A stretch of 64,000 nt of DNA from Nemertoderma westbladi (taxonomy: Eukaryota; Xenacoelomorpha; Nemertodermatida; Nemertodermatidae), in assembly GCA_032718475.1 (NCBI GenBank), contig JAUCBJ010008647.1, positions 26,939-90,938 on the forward strand, written 5' to 3'. This document shows, one piece after another, positions 43,076-53,896 of this stretch (positions within the stretch are counted from its first letter, which is position 1; the number at the start of each line of letters is the position of its first letter). The position numbers and the translations under genes were made by a program. The notes beneath the pieces were generated by a model. The model made no database searches and was not told the DNA's origin. It was given only the letters and a program-made list of their open reading frames with translations.

Positions 43076-44523
43076 GAAAGTGGAGAAGAGCCAGGCCCGA
43101 CTCTCAATTTTTTAGTTTATATTACGCGATCAATTTTCACTCATCTCGTCATGAACACAACATGTATGTAAACTTTTGATAAATTTGTTGGCTATGCGTT
43201 TGCGGCTGTTTGGGCGGGGTGTGGTAGGCCTACACTTTTCACACTGAAACATTTTGGTTGTGAAATGTTCAGGGCACAGCGATCAGAGATATTTCATATA
43301 TATTTTATTATGAGAGGAAGAAGAACATACAACGTTATTTACTATATTATATGTAACGAAATAATTGTTTTTGGGTTTGGAAGCCTCCCCAAAGAGTTGA
43401 TATACGATTATATTTAAAATTATTTCCATGGTCATGGTCATTCACCCGTCTTTAATTAGAAATTTGTTTGCATGAAAGACAGTTTAGTTTGGTTTTTACT
43501 GATTATTATCTCTTATCTGACTGGGGTAATAATAAAGGATAGGATAAATGGAAGCAAAGTGTGACAGTAACAATTATTTCCCTGACAACCGAGCATGTCT
43601 TAAGTATACGATATCTAAAAGGGGGAAGTTTGGATTCACTGCATAAATGCAGTTCACCAAACTTCCCCCGAATGCACACTGTAACTTCCCCCTTCCCCCA
43701 AATATCCACAGTTGAATTAATTTGAAGCAATATAATAAGTACAAAATTGTGCGAGTTTTTTATTGTGTGGTCCATTTGTTAATTGATCTCTATCTATTGT
43801 TTAAAGTGCATTTAATATCACACTGGTTTTTTAGAATATTACAACCTTATGTTTTATTTATTAACCCAATCGAAGCCTTAATAAGGGCCGGTTATTTGTA
43901 CACTTATCCCTAATGCGCTCAGTATGAGCCAAACAACATAATATTAATATGAAAATAAAGTATCTGCAAAGAAAAGAACCCAATGCTATATAATTTGACC
44001 TTATTAAAAAATTTGCACTTTTGCACATTTATTTGTACAAGTGCACTTTAGCAGATCGTAATGGTGGTTCTTGTTTAACAAACTTATGTTTATCCTCTAC
44101 CGATCTACGATGGTGTATGATCAAGTGTCAGTCACTAAAAGTGTAAAAAATCCAATTTAATAAATCGCGACATGTGCGATTTTGGACCATATTCATGGGC
44201 ATTTTAAATCACTTTATATACATAAAAAGTTAAACAAATGTTACGATTATAGTTAGAAATCACTCCAAACTACATTTTAATCCAAAAAATAACATTCTAC
44301 GATGAATGGAACTGGAAATAATAGTGTTTGAAATATCGAAAAAATGTGTACTTTTTAAGTGCATTATGCACTAAGTGCACATGCGTCTTTTCCCAAGTTG
44401 TATCCTATTTCACACACTACAATCTATCCTCTATCCAATGAAAAAAGTTTTAGATCAAACGGTCCTGTAGAACAGAAGTTATTGATGTTTAAAAATAATC
44501 ACTCGAAAATTTCGAATTCTCTT
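43076..44523. other. AT-rich non-coding stretch
   Basis: No gene recognised. Contains the hairpin annotated at 43621-43669 and several short direct repeats with ttttgcac/gtgcac. Confidence 0.5.
43621..43669. repeat. Long perfect-stem hairpin
   Basis: Outer arms GGGGGAAGTTTGG (43621-43633) and CCAAACTTCCCCC (43657-43669) pair over 13 bp. Inside, ACTGCAT/ATGCAGT pairs over 7 bp with a 2-base loop. The total is a near-palindrome of 49 bp, followed by another aacttcccccttcccc. It could be the core of a foldback insert or a small-RNA precursor. Confidence 0.8.
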
Positions 44524-44597
44524 GGTCACGTAGTCTAGTGGTTATCAATCACGTTAACGATACCTAAGTTCGTGGGTTCGAAACCCAATATTGACCA
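44524..44597 (+). tRNA. tRNA-Val-like sequence, probably pseudogene or SINE head
   Basis: The A-box-like tagtctagtggtta and a perfect B box GGTTCGAAACC lie at tRNA spacing. The ends ggtca/tgacc pair, and tagtctagtggttatca resembles animal tRNA-Val. But the anticodon stem does not pair and the acceptor stem has two mismatches, so a functional tRNA is unlikely. A-rich sequence follows, which would suit a SINE. Confidence 0.5.
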
Positions 44598-45990
44598 TTC
44601 TTAATTTTTTGCAAAAAAAATATTTTTAATTTTTGACTAAATTCGCTCTAACTTCGGTTCTGTTGCTCCAAATTCAATAAAATTGGTATATTCTTTGCCG
44701 TAATTTTTTTTTCTATCTTTTGAGAAGGGGTTATTTTTGGCCCCAAAAAAATTAAAAAAAAGGGCCAAAATAACGCGATATTTTTCGACCCTTAAAACTC
44801 GTTATTTTAATTATTAATGTTAAGAAAAAAGATAGTGGAGTTAATTTGCTAAATTTTACAGGAACTTTTGTCGCAAAAAGTTAAATTATAATGTAATGGC
44901 GAATTATTAAAAAAAAAATTTTCGTCCCTTTTTTATAAGTAGTATATTTCACACGATCGTCTGCCGCTCCAGTTATATAATAGCTATGGCGCTGTAACTA
45001 CCGTTGAAAGATAGATAATTTGACGCTCTATAAGACTGTTTAAGTAAGTCTCCCAGACCTTATGTATTTTTCGAGCTAGACGAGTTCCCGCGAAGTGAGT
45101 TTGAAGCGTGAAATTATAATTTGGGCCCTAATTTTTTTAATATCGTTTGCGCGGCAAAACCAATCGAATATTTGGATTCCCCGTATCGATATTAACCGTA
45201 TAAAATGTACTTTAACCTTCAAGAGTCAAAAATAAAAAAGTTGTTAGTTATAAACTTTTTATTATTTTCTGGCCCTTTTTGGACCCCTTTGCCTACATAT
45301 TTTTTGTACCCCCATTCGATAGGAATGTAGCCCCTGTGGTCTTCTACGCTTTCCGACGCTTTCCTACTAGCGTTGTCGAATTAAAAAATTTGGAAATAAT
45401 AATTATGTAAAAAAGATGGAAAAAACGTACAAATTTACGGCCCCTTTTTCCACCCGAAATTTTAATAAATATCTTACCCCCATTCGATACGAAGGTAGTA
45501 CCACTCTTCCCCTTTCCAACCGCGTTACTTTCGTCCCCGTACGATTAATATTAGCCGAGTTATAGCGGATCCCGCAAAGTCATTTTGTCCGTTTTTTCAA
45601 CTTTGACGGACATTTTCGGAAAAAAGGCGTGGTAATCTTTTTTGAAAAAAAAAACGAATTCACTAATTAATCCCTTCTATCGTATCCCGGCGTCGGCTAA
45701 GCAATAACCTAGGGTTTTTTCGAGCCACTGTAGAGCGCCTTTCAAAAAAATTTTAAAATTGTCGAAAAAATGACGGATTTTTGTCCGCCGTGTCCGTCGA
45801 AGGGTTAGATTTAATAATGTTAGAGTTGCTAATATCTTAGAATTCCGAGCCGCTCCCCTGGTGAGAAAATAAAAAAATTTGGTCTGTTCCTTCATCGAAA
45901 AGTCCCCCAGAATCCCAAGTTAACCTATATAGTTAGCGATGGCCTGCGGCTTTAGGAGCGGCCGCGGTATTCACCTCCCTCATAGCGGCC
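44598..45990. other. AT-rich non-coding stretch
   Basis: Many homopolymer-like T and A runs and no gene. A few phrases recur (cccccattcgata at 45308 and 45477), which suggests an old internal duplication. Confidence 0.45.
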
Positions 45991-46474
45991 GCGGCGGTGT
46001 TGCGTCAAATGGAGAAATATTTATCCCACCTAGATAATCAACATTCTTTTAAATCTGCAGTTAAATCTCACCTCCGTGTGCAATGTAAATATAAGTACAA
46101 TAGTGCTACAGTAAGTTATTAGTTTATTAATTATTTACTATTTATACTGTAATTACGTTTTATAATAAATTGTTCTGTACATTACATCTGTATCGTTGAG
46201 TCGGACATTGTCACGCTCTTGGTAAAGTTGTACTGTACATGTACATAGTGTAATTAAGTTTTATATTGGTTTTAGGTTAGAGTAGTGTAATATTGTATTT
46301 GTTACCAAGTAACATAAAGGACCCCCTTGGAAATAAGCTGCAAAGCTTTAGGGGTAATCCTATATGTTATGTTGGACAATACCTTTATACCGGTACATTG
46401 TTTGGTGTATTTGTTATTGTTTTATACATAATGTATACATAAATCTATCTATCTATCTATCTACTGTGTACATC
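45991..46474 (+). mobile_element. 3' tail of a LINE with TCTA microsatellite
   Basis: Starts within a short coding end (YLSHLDNQHSFKSAVKSHL, stop near 46122) like the last residues of CR1/jockey-group RT proteins. A 3' UTR with ccttggaaataagctgc and ctttaggggtaatcc follows, then (TCTA)n at 46441-46470. The composition is that of a 5'-truncated LINE insertion. Confidence 0.55.
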
Positions 46475-46529
46475 TACAATCATCTTGATTTGTATCTCAA
46501 GATTTCTAACCAGTATGGGAAACTTAGTG

Positions 46530-47263
46530 TCAAAGGAAAGTCGGTGCATTAGTTAATCTCCCTCCAACACGTATTAGCCCATCAAACCTCATGATAGAAA
46601 AGGAATCCTTTAAGCGCATCTGTGGATTTTTCATCAACAGGAAATACTTCTCAGGATCCTCATGACATTGTAGAAGTGTCAGTAGTTGCTTGTTGGTATC
46701 ATCATGCTCCTGGTAACTGATCTTGTTAGCAAGAAACTTGGTAGGTAGCCGATAAGAGGGAAGGTCTTTAATAGCGTTGACCTCTTTGACTACTCCTGGG
46801 ATGGCGTCACTGGTCATCTTTGGCTTTGAATAGTGATGATGGAAACACCTTTTCAAGTATGTTATGGCCTTTCTGTTAAAGTTGTTAAAGTTGTTATTTT
46901 TTGTTAAAGCCCGTTCCAGGAACTATAATATGCCATCGCTCTCTGAATAATAGGAGAGAGTCCTTCAGAGACATCAGGTATACCTCTCGGTCTCTAATAT
47001 AAACAACTGCCTTACTTTGGCCTCGTTTCGGATCTTTGGATCTTTCCTCGTTAGGATCCTTATTATCATCCCCGGCCGTATGCAGTACTGACAGATCTAT
47101 CGCCGGTTTGAACAGTTTAGATTTACTCATCTGGGTCTTAGGTTTAACGGTTTCCACTCCCTTGCCTTATCTGATCTCAGCCGTAGTATGATAGGGGGGG
47201 GGGGGGGGGGGGGCATTCCTCCTCCGGTTTACTTAAGAAGTCAGGGCCACCTAACCAATCGGG
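46530..47263 (-). pseudogene. Relic of another BEL/Pao pol, RNase H-integrase junction
   Basis: Minus-strand pieces: DWLGGPDFLSKPEEE next to the foldback insertion (47215-47263), a stretch of uncertain homology (47157-46894), and a piece ending SIMRFDGLIRVGGRL (46530-46856), the classical BEL motif before the integrase zinc domain. A 20-base G run (47194-47213) and stops break the frame. It continues on the far side of the foldback element (58739-58945), so that element inserted into it. Confidence 0.8.
47194..47213 (+). repeat. 20-base G homopolymer
   Basis: Uninterrupted G run inside the BEL pol relic. On the coding (minus) strand it would read as polyproline. G-quadruplex potential. Confidence 0.9.
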
Positions 47264-47501
47264 GTAGGTGTAAAACGCGGATCCGGATCAGGATCCGGAT
47301 TCTATCATTTAACATTGTCCCTATGGAAGTCGACTGAATTTACATTTTTTGGGTGTAACTGCTAAATTTACCGAATCCGTAACCGAGTATAAAATGCGGA
47401 TTGGCCCTTTTTTCAGATCCGGAAAGGAGTGTAAAGCGCGGATTCATGTTTTAGGCTAAATCCTGAACGGAGTGTAAAACGCGGATTCATATTTCTACTG
47501 A

Positions 47502-49235
47502 ATCCGGGAAGGGGTGTAAAACACGGATTTTCGTTAATTACCAAGTTTTGGGGGATCCGGAATGGAGTGTAAAACACGGATTTTCGTTAATTACCAAGTT
47601 TTATTGGATCCGGAATGGAGTGTAAAACACGGATTTTCGTTAATTACCAAGTTTCATTGGATCCGGAATGGAGTGTAAAACACGGATTTTCTTTAATTAC
47701 CAAGTTTTGTTGGATCCAGAATGGAGTGTAAAACACGGATTTACGTTAATTACCAAGTTTTGTTGGATCCAGAATGGAGTGTAAAACACGGATTTTCGTT
47801 AATTACCAAGTTTTGTTGGATCCGGAATGGAGTGTAAAACACGGATTTACGTTTATTACTAAGTTTTATTGGATTCGGAATGGAGTGTAAAACACGGATT
47901 TTCGTTAATTACCAAGTTTTATTGGATCCGGAATGGAGTGTAAAACACGGATTTACGTTAATTACCAAGTTTTATTGGATCCGGAATGGAGTGTAAAAAA
48001 CGGATACAAGTTAATTACCAAGTTTTGTTGGATCCGGAATGGAGTGTAAAACACGGATTTTCGTTAATTACCAAGTTTTGTTGGATCCGGAATGGAGTGT
48101 AAAACACGGATTTACGTTAATTACCAAGTTTCATTGGATCCGGAATGGAGTGTAAAACACGGATTTTCTTTAATTACCAAGTTTTGTTGGATCTGGAATG
48201 GAGTGTAAAACACGGATTTACGTTAATTACCAAGTTTTGTTGGATCCAGAATGGAGTGTAAAACACGGATTTTCGTTAATTACCAAGTTTTGTTGGATCC
48301 GAAATGGAGTGTAAAACACGGATTTACGTTTATTACTAAGTTTTATTGGATTCGGAATGGAGTGTAAAACACGGATTTTCGTTAATTACCAAGTTTTGTT
48401 GGATCCGGAATGGAGTGTAAAAAACGGATTTTCGTTAATTACCAAGTTTTGTTGGATCCGGAATGGAGTGTAAAACACGGATTTTCGTTAATTACCAAGT
48501 ATTGTTGGATCCGGAATGGAGTGTAAAACACGGATTTACGTTAATTACCAAGTTTCATTGGATCCGGAATGGAGTGTAAAACACGGATTTTCTTTAATTA
48601 CCAAGTTTTGTTGGATCTGGAATGGAGTGTAAAACACGGATTTTCGTTAATTACCAAGTTTTTTGTTGGATCCGGAATGGAGTGTAAAACACGAATTTTC
48701 GTTAATTACCAAGTTTTGTTGGATCCGGAATGGAGTGTAAAACACGGATTTTCGTGAATTACCAAGTTTTGTTGGATCCGGAATGGAGTGTAAAAGACGG
48801 ATTTTCCTTAATTACCAAGTTTTTTGTTGGATCCGGAATGGAGTGTAAAACACGGATTTTCGTTAATTACCAAGTTTTGTTGGATCCGGAATAGAGTGTA
48901 AAACACGGATTTTCTTTAATTACCAAGTTTTGTTGGATCCAGAATGGAGTGTAAAACACGGATTTTCGTTAATTACCAAGTTTTATTGGATCCGGAATGG
49001 AGTGTAAAACACGGATTTTCGTTAATTACCAAGTTTTGTTGGATCCGGAATGGAGTGTAAAACGCGGATTTACGTTAATTACCAAGTTTTGTTGGATCTG
49101 GAATGGAGTGTAAAACATGGATTTTCGTTAATTACCAAGTTTTGTTGGATCCGGAATGGAGTGTAAAACACGGATTTTCGTTAATTACCAAGTTTTGTTG
49201 GATCCGGAATGGAGTATAAAACACGGATTTACGTT
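47502..49235 (+). repeat. 53-bp unit array, left arm of foldback element
   Basis: About 33 units of 53 bp: ggatccggaatggagtgtaa, aacacggatt, ttcgttaattaccaag, ttttgtt. Variants (ttacgttaatt, tttcattgg) recur in blocks, so groups of units were duplicated together (for example 47650-47900 against 48140-48390). Sub-terminal single-copy sequence lies at 47264-47501. Confidence 0.95.
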
Positions 49236-49324
49236 AATTACAAATTTGTAATTACATAATTGTAACTAGATGAGGGTCTTTATTGCATATGCGTTTTACA
49301 AATTGTTCATTAAAACTTACTAAT
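49236..49324. other. Loop of the foldback element
   Basis: Unique AT-rich sequence between the arms, interrupted at its right end by the gypsy insertion; CTAAT (49320-49324) is the target duplication. No gene. Confidence 0.6.
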
Positions 49325-49561
49325 TGTGGTGATAATATATGCCTCGCCCCACGGATATCCTGGGACGAGAGGGGAGAGACCTACCGGTGTTGGACAGTCA
49401 GTATGGCGGTGTTAGTCAGTCAGTACCACCAGTTTATCTAGGCTACTTACTGCATGCCCTGACCGGTCCTCAGAGGACCCTATTATATATGATCACAGTA
49501 TCTGCTCCAGACAAAGGTTTTGTTCGTCTGCTGCCTCGCAGCAATAGTAGATACACCCACA
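49325..49561 (+). repeat. 5' LTR of the gypsy element
   Basis: 237 bp. It differs from the 3' LTR by only a few bases (gcctcgcc/ggctcgcc, ggacg/ggatg, cagtatggc/cattatgtc, tatatatg/tatttatg, acacccaca/acgcccgca), so the insertion is young. Confidence 0.93.
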
Positions 49562-49579
49562 TGGCGCAGTGTGTAGGAT
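49562..49579 (+). promoter_or_regulatory. Primer-binding site of the gypsy element
   Basis: tggcgcagtgtgtaggat directly after the LTR. It begins TGG, the complement of the tRNA CCA end. I cannot say which tRNA it matches. Confidence 0.7.
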
Positions 49580-49590
49580 AATTTGGGCCC

Positions 49591-51021
49591 ATGCCGCCTA
49601 AATCTAAAGGGAAGATCACGTCCCCGCTAACGGCGGACAGCAGCGACGGCGACGAAACTGTAGATGCCCGAGGCGGCAGTCGCACCCCTATCCGAATGGA
49701 CGACCTCGCGCGTATTCTCGCCCAACAGCAGACTGCTATGGCTCAGCTGCTGGCGCAACAGCAGGAAGACGCCAACCGTCGCCAGGAGGCTGCGGATGAC
49801 CGCCTACTTCAACAACAGACGGCCGCGGACGACCGCATCGCTAAACTCCTCACTGCTTTACAACCCAGCGTGGCGGCGTCTGCCGCACCGGAAATACCGA
49901 CGACCCAACCCACGTACGCGGGGGCCGTCACGAACCCGGCTCCCCGACGCCGGGTAATCGACATCTCGACGATGGAGAAGATCGACGTGGATGTCGACTT
50001 CTCCATGTTCCGCCCGTGGAGACAGGCGTGGCGGGTCCACGCCCACCGACAACAGGTTGCTACGTTCCCGCGGGCCGAGCAGGTTTACACGCTCGTTGCT
50101 GCCCTCGGTAGCGGCCTACAGGAGACCATCCGCGTCACCCTACACGTGGACATCGACGCGGACGATACAACCACGGAGACGGTCCTCGATGCACTCCAGG
50201 GCCACCTCCGCGCCAAGAGGAGTATCGCGATCGACGTGATCAAGTTCCACGAGCGCCGGCAAGGCGCGACCGAGGGATTAGATTCCTTCCGGGTGGCCCT
50301 GGAGGATCTCGCAGACACTGCGGAGCTCTGCGCGAACTGCCACGACCGACAGATCGTTACCCAGATCCTCGTGGCTCTTCGATGTTCGGAGACCCGGACG
50401 GAACTCCTCAAGGTTCTCCCTCAACCGACCCTCGAGGACTGCGTGAGGATCGCGCAGAGCGTGGAAGCCAGCGAAAGGAACGACTCGATCCTCGCGAGCG
50501 GGAAACCAGTAAATAAACTCTCTGCATACAAACGCGAATGCTCAGCCTCCCGCAACCCCGCTATCTCCCGCACCCCGATGGGCTCCCGGAACTCATCGCC
50601 CGACCCCGCGTGGCGGAACTCTAGCGGCCACAGTTGCGGCAACTGCGGCCGGGAACCCCATGAGGCGGGCTCGGAATGCCCCGCCAAGGGGGTCAAGTGC
50701 CATGGCTGCGGCAGGACGGGGCACATCAAGAGGATGTGCCGGTCCCAATCCGCCACCAAGAAGAGGGTGTCCACAGTGTACCACCGCCAGAGTATTAGCA
50801 GCGTTGCCAACAATCAGGAAACAGCCTGCAAACTCTCTTATATCGCGGTGGGCCTGATGGACTCCGGGATCGGGAACCTCAAGGGGACGGTTCGTCACTC
50901 CCTCCCGGACAGCGGTGCGGCCGCCAACATCTTCAACCAGGGACAAGCTAGAGCGATGGGAAGTCATCGCCCGGGTCGAGGAACCTATGGAATGGGCCCA
51001 TCCGATGACGGTGGCGCCTAA
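49591..51021 (+). CDS. Gypsy Gag with zinc knuckles and start of protease
   Basis: 476 codons from an ATG 12 bp behind the primer site. Gln-rich N-terminus (about 40-90), Gag capsid-like region (about 125-290), two knuckle-like motifs (CGNCGREPHEAGSEC and CHGCGRTGHIKRMC, about 350-385), then a retropepsin start (PDSGAAANIFN, about 440). After that residue the frame is foreign: a deletion joins it out of phase to RT. GC-rich compared with its surroundings. Makes the capsid; it could still assemble. Confidence 0.85.
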   Translation: MPPKSKGKITSPLTADSSDGDETVDARGGSRTPIRMDDLARILAQQQTAMAQLLAQQQEDANRRQEAADDRLLQQQTAADDRIAKLLTALQPSVAASAAPEIPTTQPTYAGAVTNPAPRRRVIDISTMEKIDVDVDFSMFRPWRQAWRVHAHRQQVATFPRAEQVYTLVAALGSGLQETIRVTLHVDIDADDTTTETVLDALQGHLRAKRSIAIDVIKFHERRQGATEGLDSFRVALEDLADTAELCANCHDRQIVTQILVALRCSETRTELLKVLPQPTLEDCVRIAQSVEASERNDSILASGKPVNKLSAYKRECSASRNPAISRTPMGSRNSSPDPAWRNSSGHSCGNCGREPHEAGSECPAKGVKCHGCGRTGHIKRMCRSQSATKKRVSTVYHRQSISSVANNQETACKLSYIAVGLMDSGIGNLKGTVRHSLPDSGAAANIFNQGQARAMGSHRPGRGTYGMGPSDDGGA

Positions 51022-51457
51022 ACCCAACGGAGGACTGCGACTCTGCGTGGACCTCCGCCACCTAAACTCGCAGGTCCAACGCCCCTATTACCCAATGCCG
51101 AATCCACGGACTGCAGTCGCCGGAGTCTCCACGACTGCAAAGATTTTCTCCGTGTTCGACGCCGCCAGTGGCTACTGGCAGGTTCCCCTCGACGAGGAAT
51201 CCCAACTCCTCACCACCTTCGCGACTCCCTGGGGCCGGTACTGTCACACTCGTAGTGTGATGGGGCTGATCTCGTCCGGCGACGAGTTTAACCGTCGAGG
51301 CGACGACGCCATCCAGGGACTTCCTAACCTCATCAAGGTCGTAGACGATGTACTCCTCTACGACGATACGATGGAGAAGCACATGGAGAACATCGCGAGG
51401 TTTATGGAGCGGTGCCGGACCTACGGGATCACGTTACACCTGGGGAAGGTTCAGTAA
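50941..51457 (+). pseudogene. Gypsy reverse transcriptase fragment
   Basis: RT frame from about 50941 (DKLERWEVIARVEEPMEW), with DLRHLNSQVQRP, FSVFDAASGYWQVPL, TPWGRYCHTRSVMGLISSGD and the catalytic VVDDVLLYDD. It ends at 51457 where a second deletion joins it to integrase. It starts out of phase with gag, so no polyprotein can be made. Confidence 0.85.
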
Positions 51458-51469
51458 TGATGGACAACC

Positions 51470-52459
51470 GTGGGCGCTTGCAGTGAATGTCTGACCGGCC
51501 GATCGATCCAGACAAAGGAGTCGTTCCAGTCGGAACCTCCACCCACTCGACCCTTCGAGGACGTTTCGGGGGACTTCTTCTCCCTTGGGGCGAAGCACTT
51601 CCTGGCCGCCGCCGACCGATATTCCAGATGGCCGGAAGTGTACTTATTTTCCGCCCCACCCACTGCCGACCGGACAATCACCGCCCTGCGAGACTGGTTC
51701 ATCCGATACGGGGTGCCGACCCGCTTTCGCTCGGATGGCGGAACCCCATTCACCGCGGCAGCGACGACGAAATTCCTGAAGGAATGGGGGGTCACACTGG
51801 TCACGTCGTCACCGGAATACCCCCAGAGTAACGGGCACGCCGAGTCGGCGGTAAAGGCCCTGAAGAGCCTTCTGGTAAAGACTGGGGGCTCTACTACGTC
51901 CGAAGTGTTCCTGGAGGGGCTCCTGGAACTTCGCAACAGCCCCAGGGAGAGTGGCTCTTCCCCAGCAGACATTGTCTTCAGACACCCAATGCGGACGCGT
52001 GTCCCAGCTCACCACACCGCCTTCGCCCGGACAATACAAGAGACCCGGACGGAGCTAGACCGGGTGGCGCCAGCCATCAAATCGGCCCGGACCACCCAGT
52101 ACAACCGCGGTGCCAAAGATTTGGAACCTCTCACGGTAGGCGCCTGGGTAAGTGTTCAACACCCGACCACCAAGCGATGGGATCGCGCTGGAACCGTCGT
52201 AGAGACTGGTTCCCACTGGAAGTATACAGTCCAGATGCCGTCTGGACGCACCCTTGTCCGGAACCAACGCTTCCTAATCCCGGACACCGCCCACCAGGCG
52301 ACACCAACGGGCCCTCCGCCACCGGACGCGGCTCCAACGGGACCCACACCCACCAAGAAACTGCGCTGGCGTGAACCCCTAGTGGAAACTCAGACCTTCG
52401 ATAAACTTTCAGTTTCGAGGTATCCAAAACGGACGCATCAGCCACCCAACAGACTGTAG
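51470..52459 (+). pseudogene. Gypsy integrase fragment
   Basis: 329 codons: the last part of the zinc domain (CSECLTGRS), the catalytic core (D in EDVSGDFFSLG, D in FRSDGGTPFTAA, E in NGHAESAVKAL), a GAWVSVQHP-type C-terminal domain and a Pro-rich tail. It lacks an initiator and the HHCC first half. Confidence 0.87.
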
Positions 52460-52518
52460 GACAGAACTGTTGATAGCTCGGCACCACCTTAGACGGCTAA
52501 TCCGAGCTCGTAAGGGGG

Positions 52519-52755
52519 TGTGGTGATAATATATGGCTCGCCCCACGGATATCCTGGGATGAGAGGGGAGAGACCTACCGGTGTTGGACAGTCATTATGT
52601 CGGTGTTAGTCAGTCAGTACCACCAGTTTATCTAGGCTACTTACTGCATGCCCTGACCGGTCCTCAGAGGACCCTATTATTTATGATCACAGTATCTGCT
52701 CCAGACAAAGGTTTTGTTCGTCTGCTGCCTCGCAGCAATAGTAGATACGCCCGCA
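52519..52755 (+). repeat. 3' LTR of the gypsy element
   Basis: 237 bp. Preceded by cgtaaggggg, a plausible polypurine primer; followed by target duplication CTAAT. Confidence 0.93.
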
Positions 52756-52767
52756 CTAATTAACTTG

Positions 52768-53022
52768 AATCCGCGTTTTACACCCCTTCCCGGATCCAAT
52801 AAAACTTGGTAATTAACTTGTATCCGTTTTTTACACTCCATTCCGGATCCAATAAAACTTGGTAATTAACTTGTATCCGTTTTTTACACTCCATTCCGGA
52901 TCCAATAAAACTTGGTAATTAACGTAAATCCGTGTTTTACACTCCATTCCGGATCCAATAAAACTTGGTAATTAACGTAAATCCGTGTTTTACACTCCAT
53001 CCCGGATCCAATAAAACTTGGT
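52768..53022 (-). repeat. 53-bp unit array, inner part of right arm
   Basis: About five units in the opposite orientation to the left arm (aacttggtaattaac, gtaaatccg or ttgtatccg, then ttttacactcc). Interrupted by the LINE at 53037. Confidence 0.93.
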
Positions 53023-53137
53023 AATTAACTTGTATCAGTAAATAAATGGATCAGTAAATTATCCCTGACTGCCTGATCACCTGAAAACTAACCTACTAAA
53101 TACTGAAATACACTGACTGCTTGACTGATTACTGATT

Positions 53138-53896
53138 ATGGCTGAATACTTTGGTAAACAACAGAATGAAATGTTATCCTTGATTCGCGCAATAAAAGTC
53201 AAGAAAAGCATGTCCAATGACGATGAAAAACAACTAACGGACCTGCTGATCTCGATGGGGTCTTTATATTCCAAGGCCCTGGAAGACATCGCCACAGCTC
53301 GTCTCGATGTAGTGGACTCCAAAAATACCCTCATAAACTTCCAAACAAAAGTTCTGAACACCACACACATGGAAAGACCATCTAGCTACATAAATGTCGC
53401 CTCCGAATCCCAAAACAACCCATCTTCGGACACATCCCAAGCCACTGCCACACGCTCTGCCGCCATTGGGCACCCCCGGAACGATGGTGGCGGCACCGGT
53501 ATAACACCAATGATTATTCGTGGATCCCGGGTTAGCGGTCCACTACGGGCAGCCGAGCTCCCTATAAGGGAGAATAGAGCTCATATCCACATCGGGAGAC
53601 TGCACCCCACCACAACTGCGGAAGAAATTAAGAAATTTCTTACCGATGAGAAAATCAAATTCTATGATGTTGTTCCAATCCAAAACAGTGATGCTGAGGC
53701 TGTCCTCCAGAGCTTCCATATCATATGTGACCAGACCAACCGCAATGATGTAATGGAGCCATCATTGTGGCAGGAAGGAATCACTATTCGAAATTACAAA
53801 CTGTCAAATGCAGATCGGGAATCGCTTGGTCTCCGCCCGCGCCTTCCTCTGGATCGTACCGGTAACGTTGCGGGTACACCAAATAGATCTACCTAG
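53138..53896 (+). CDS. LINE ORF1 protein, RRM-like
   Basis: 252 codons from an ATG. N-terminal helical region (LIRAIKVKKS, then QLTDLLISMGSLYSKALEDI, probably coiled coil), Ser/Thr/Pro linker (80-130), then a domain starting AHIHIGRLHPTTTAEEIKKF and ending ITIRNYKLS, which has the strand-helix pattern of an RRM-like nucleic-acid chaperone. It ends in TAG followed in the same frame by ORF2 without a new start. The copy at 59114-59944 has the same order. Confidence 0.8.
   Translation: MAEYFGKQQNEMLSLIRAIKVKKSMSNDDEKQLTDLLISMGSLYSKALEDIATARLDVVDSKNTLINFQTKVLNTTHMERPSSYINVASESQNNPSSDTSQATATRSAAIGHPRNDGGGTGITPMIIRGSRVSGPLRAAELPIRENRAHIHIGRLHPTTTAEEIKKFLTDEKIKFYDVVPIQNSDAEAVLQSFHIICDQTNRNDVMEPSLWQEGITIRNYKLSNADRESLGLRPRLPLDRTGNVAGTPNRST

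Larger units (their letters stand above)
49325..52755 (+). mobile_element. Ty3/gypsy element, internally deleted
   Basis: Two 237-bp LTRs (49325-49561 and 52519-52755, TGTGG..CA), target duplication CTAAT (49320-49324, 52756-52760), and a primer site starting TGG directly after the LTR. Gag, a protease start, part of RT and most of integrase remain. Two deletions removed the rest of protease, the RT N-terminus, RT C-terminus, RNase H and the integrase zinc domain. Confidence 0.93.

Noticed and set aside
45960-45995. Inverted GCGGCCGC sites as an adaptor or vector junction
   Set aside because: Only short repeats in otherwise natural sequence. No vector-like flanks are seen.
48569-48757. Open frame in the 53-bp array
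   Set aside because: Product of the repeat. 53 is not a multiple of 3, and indels keep it open only briefly.
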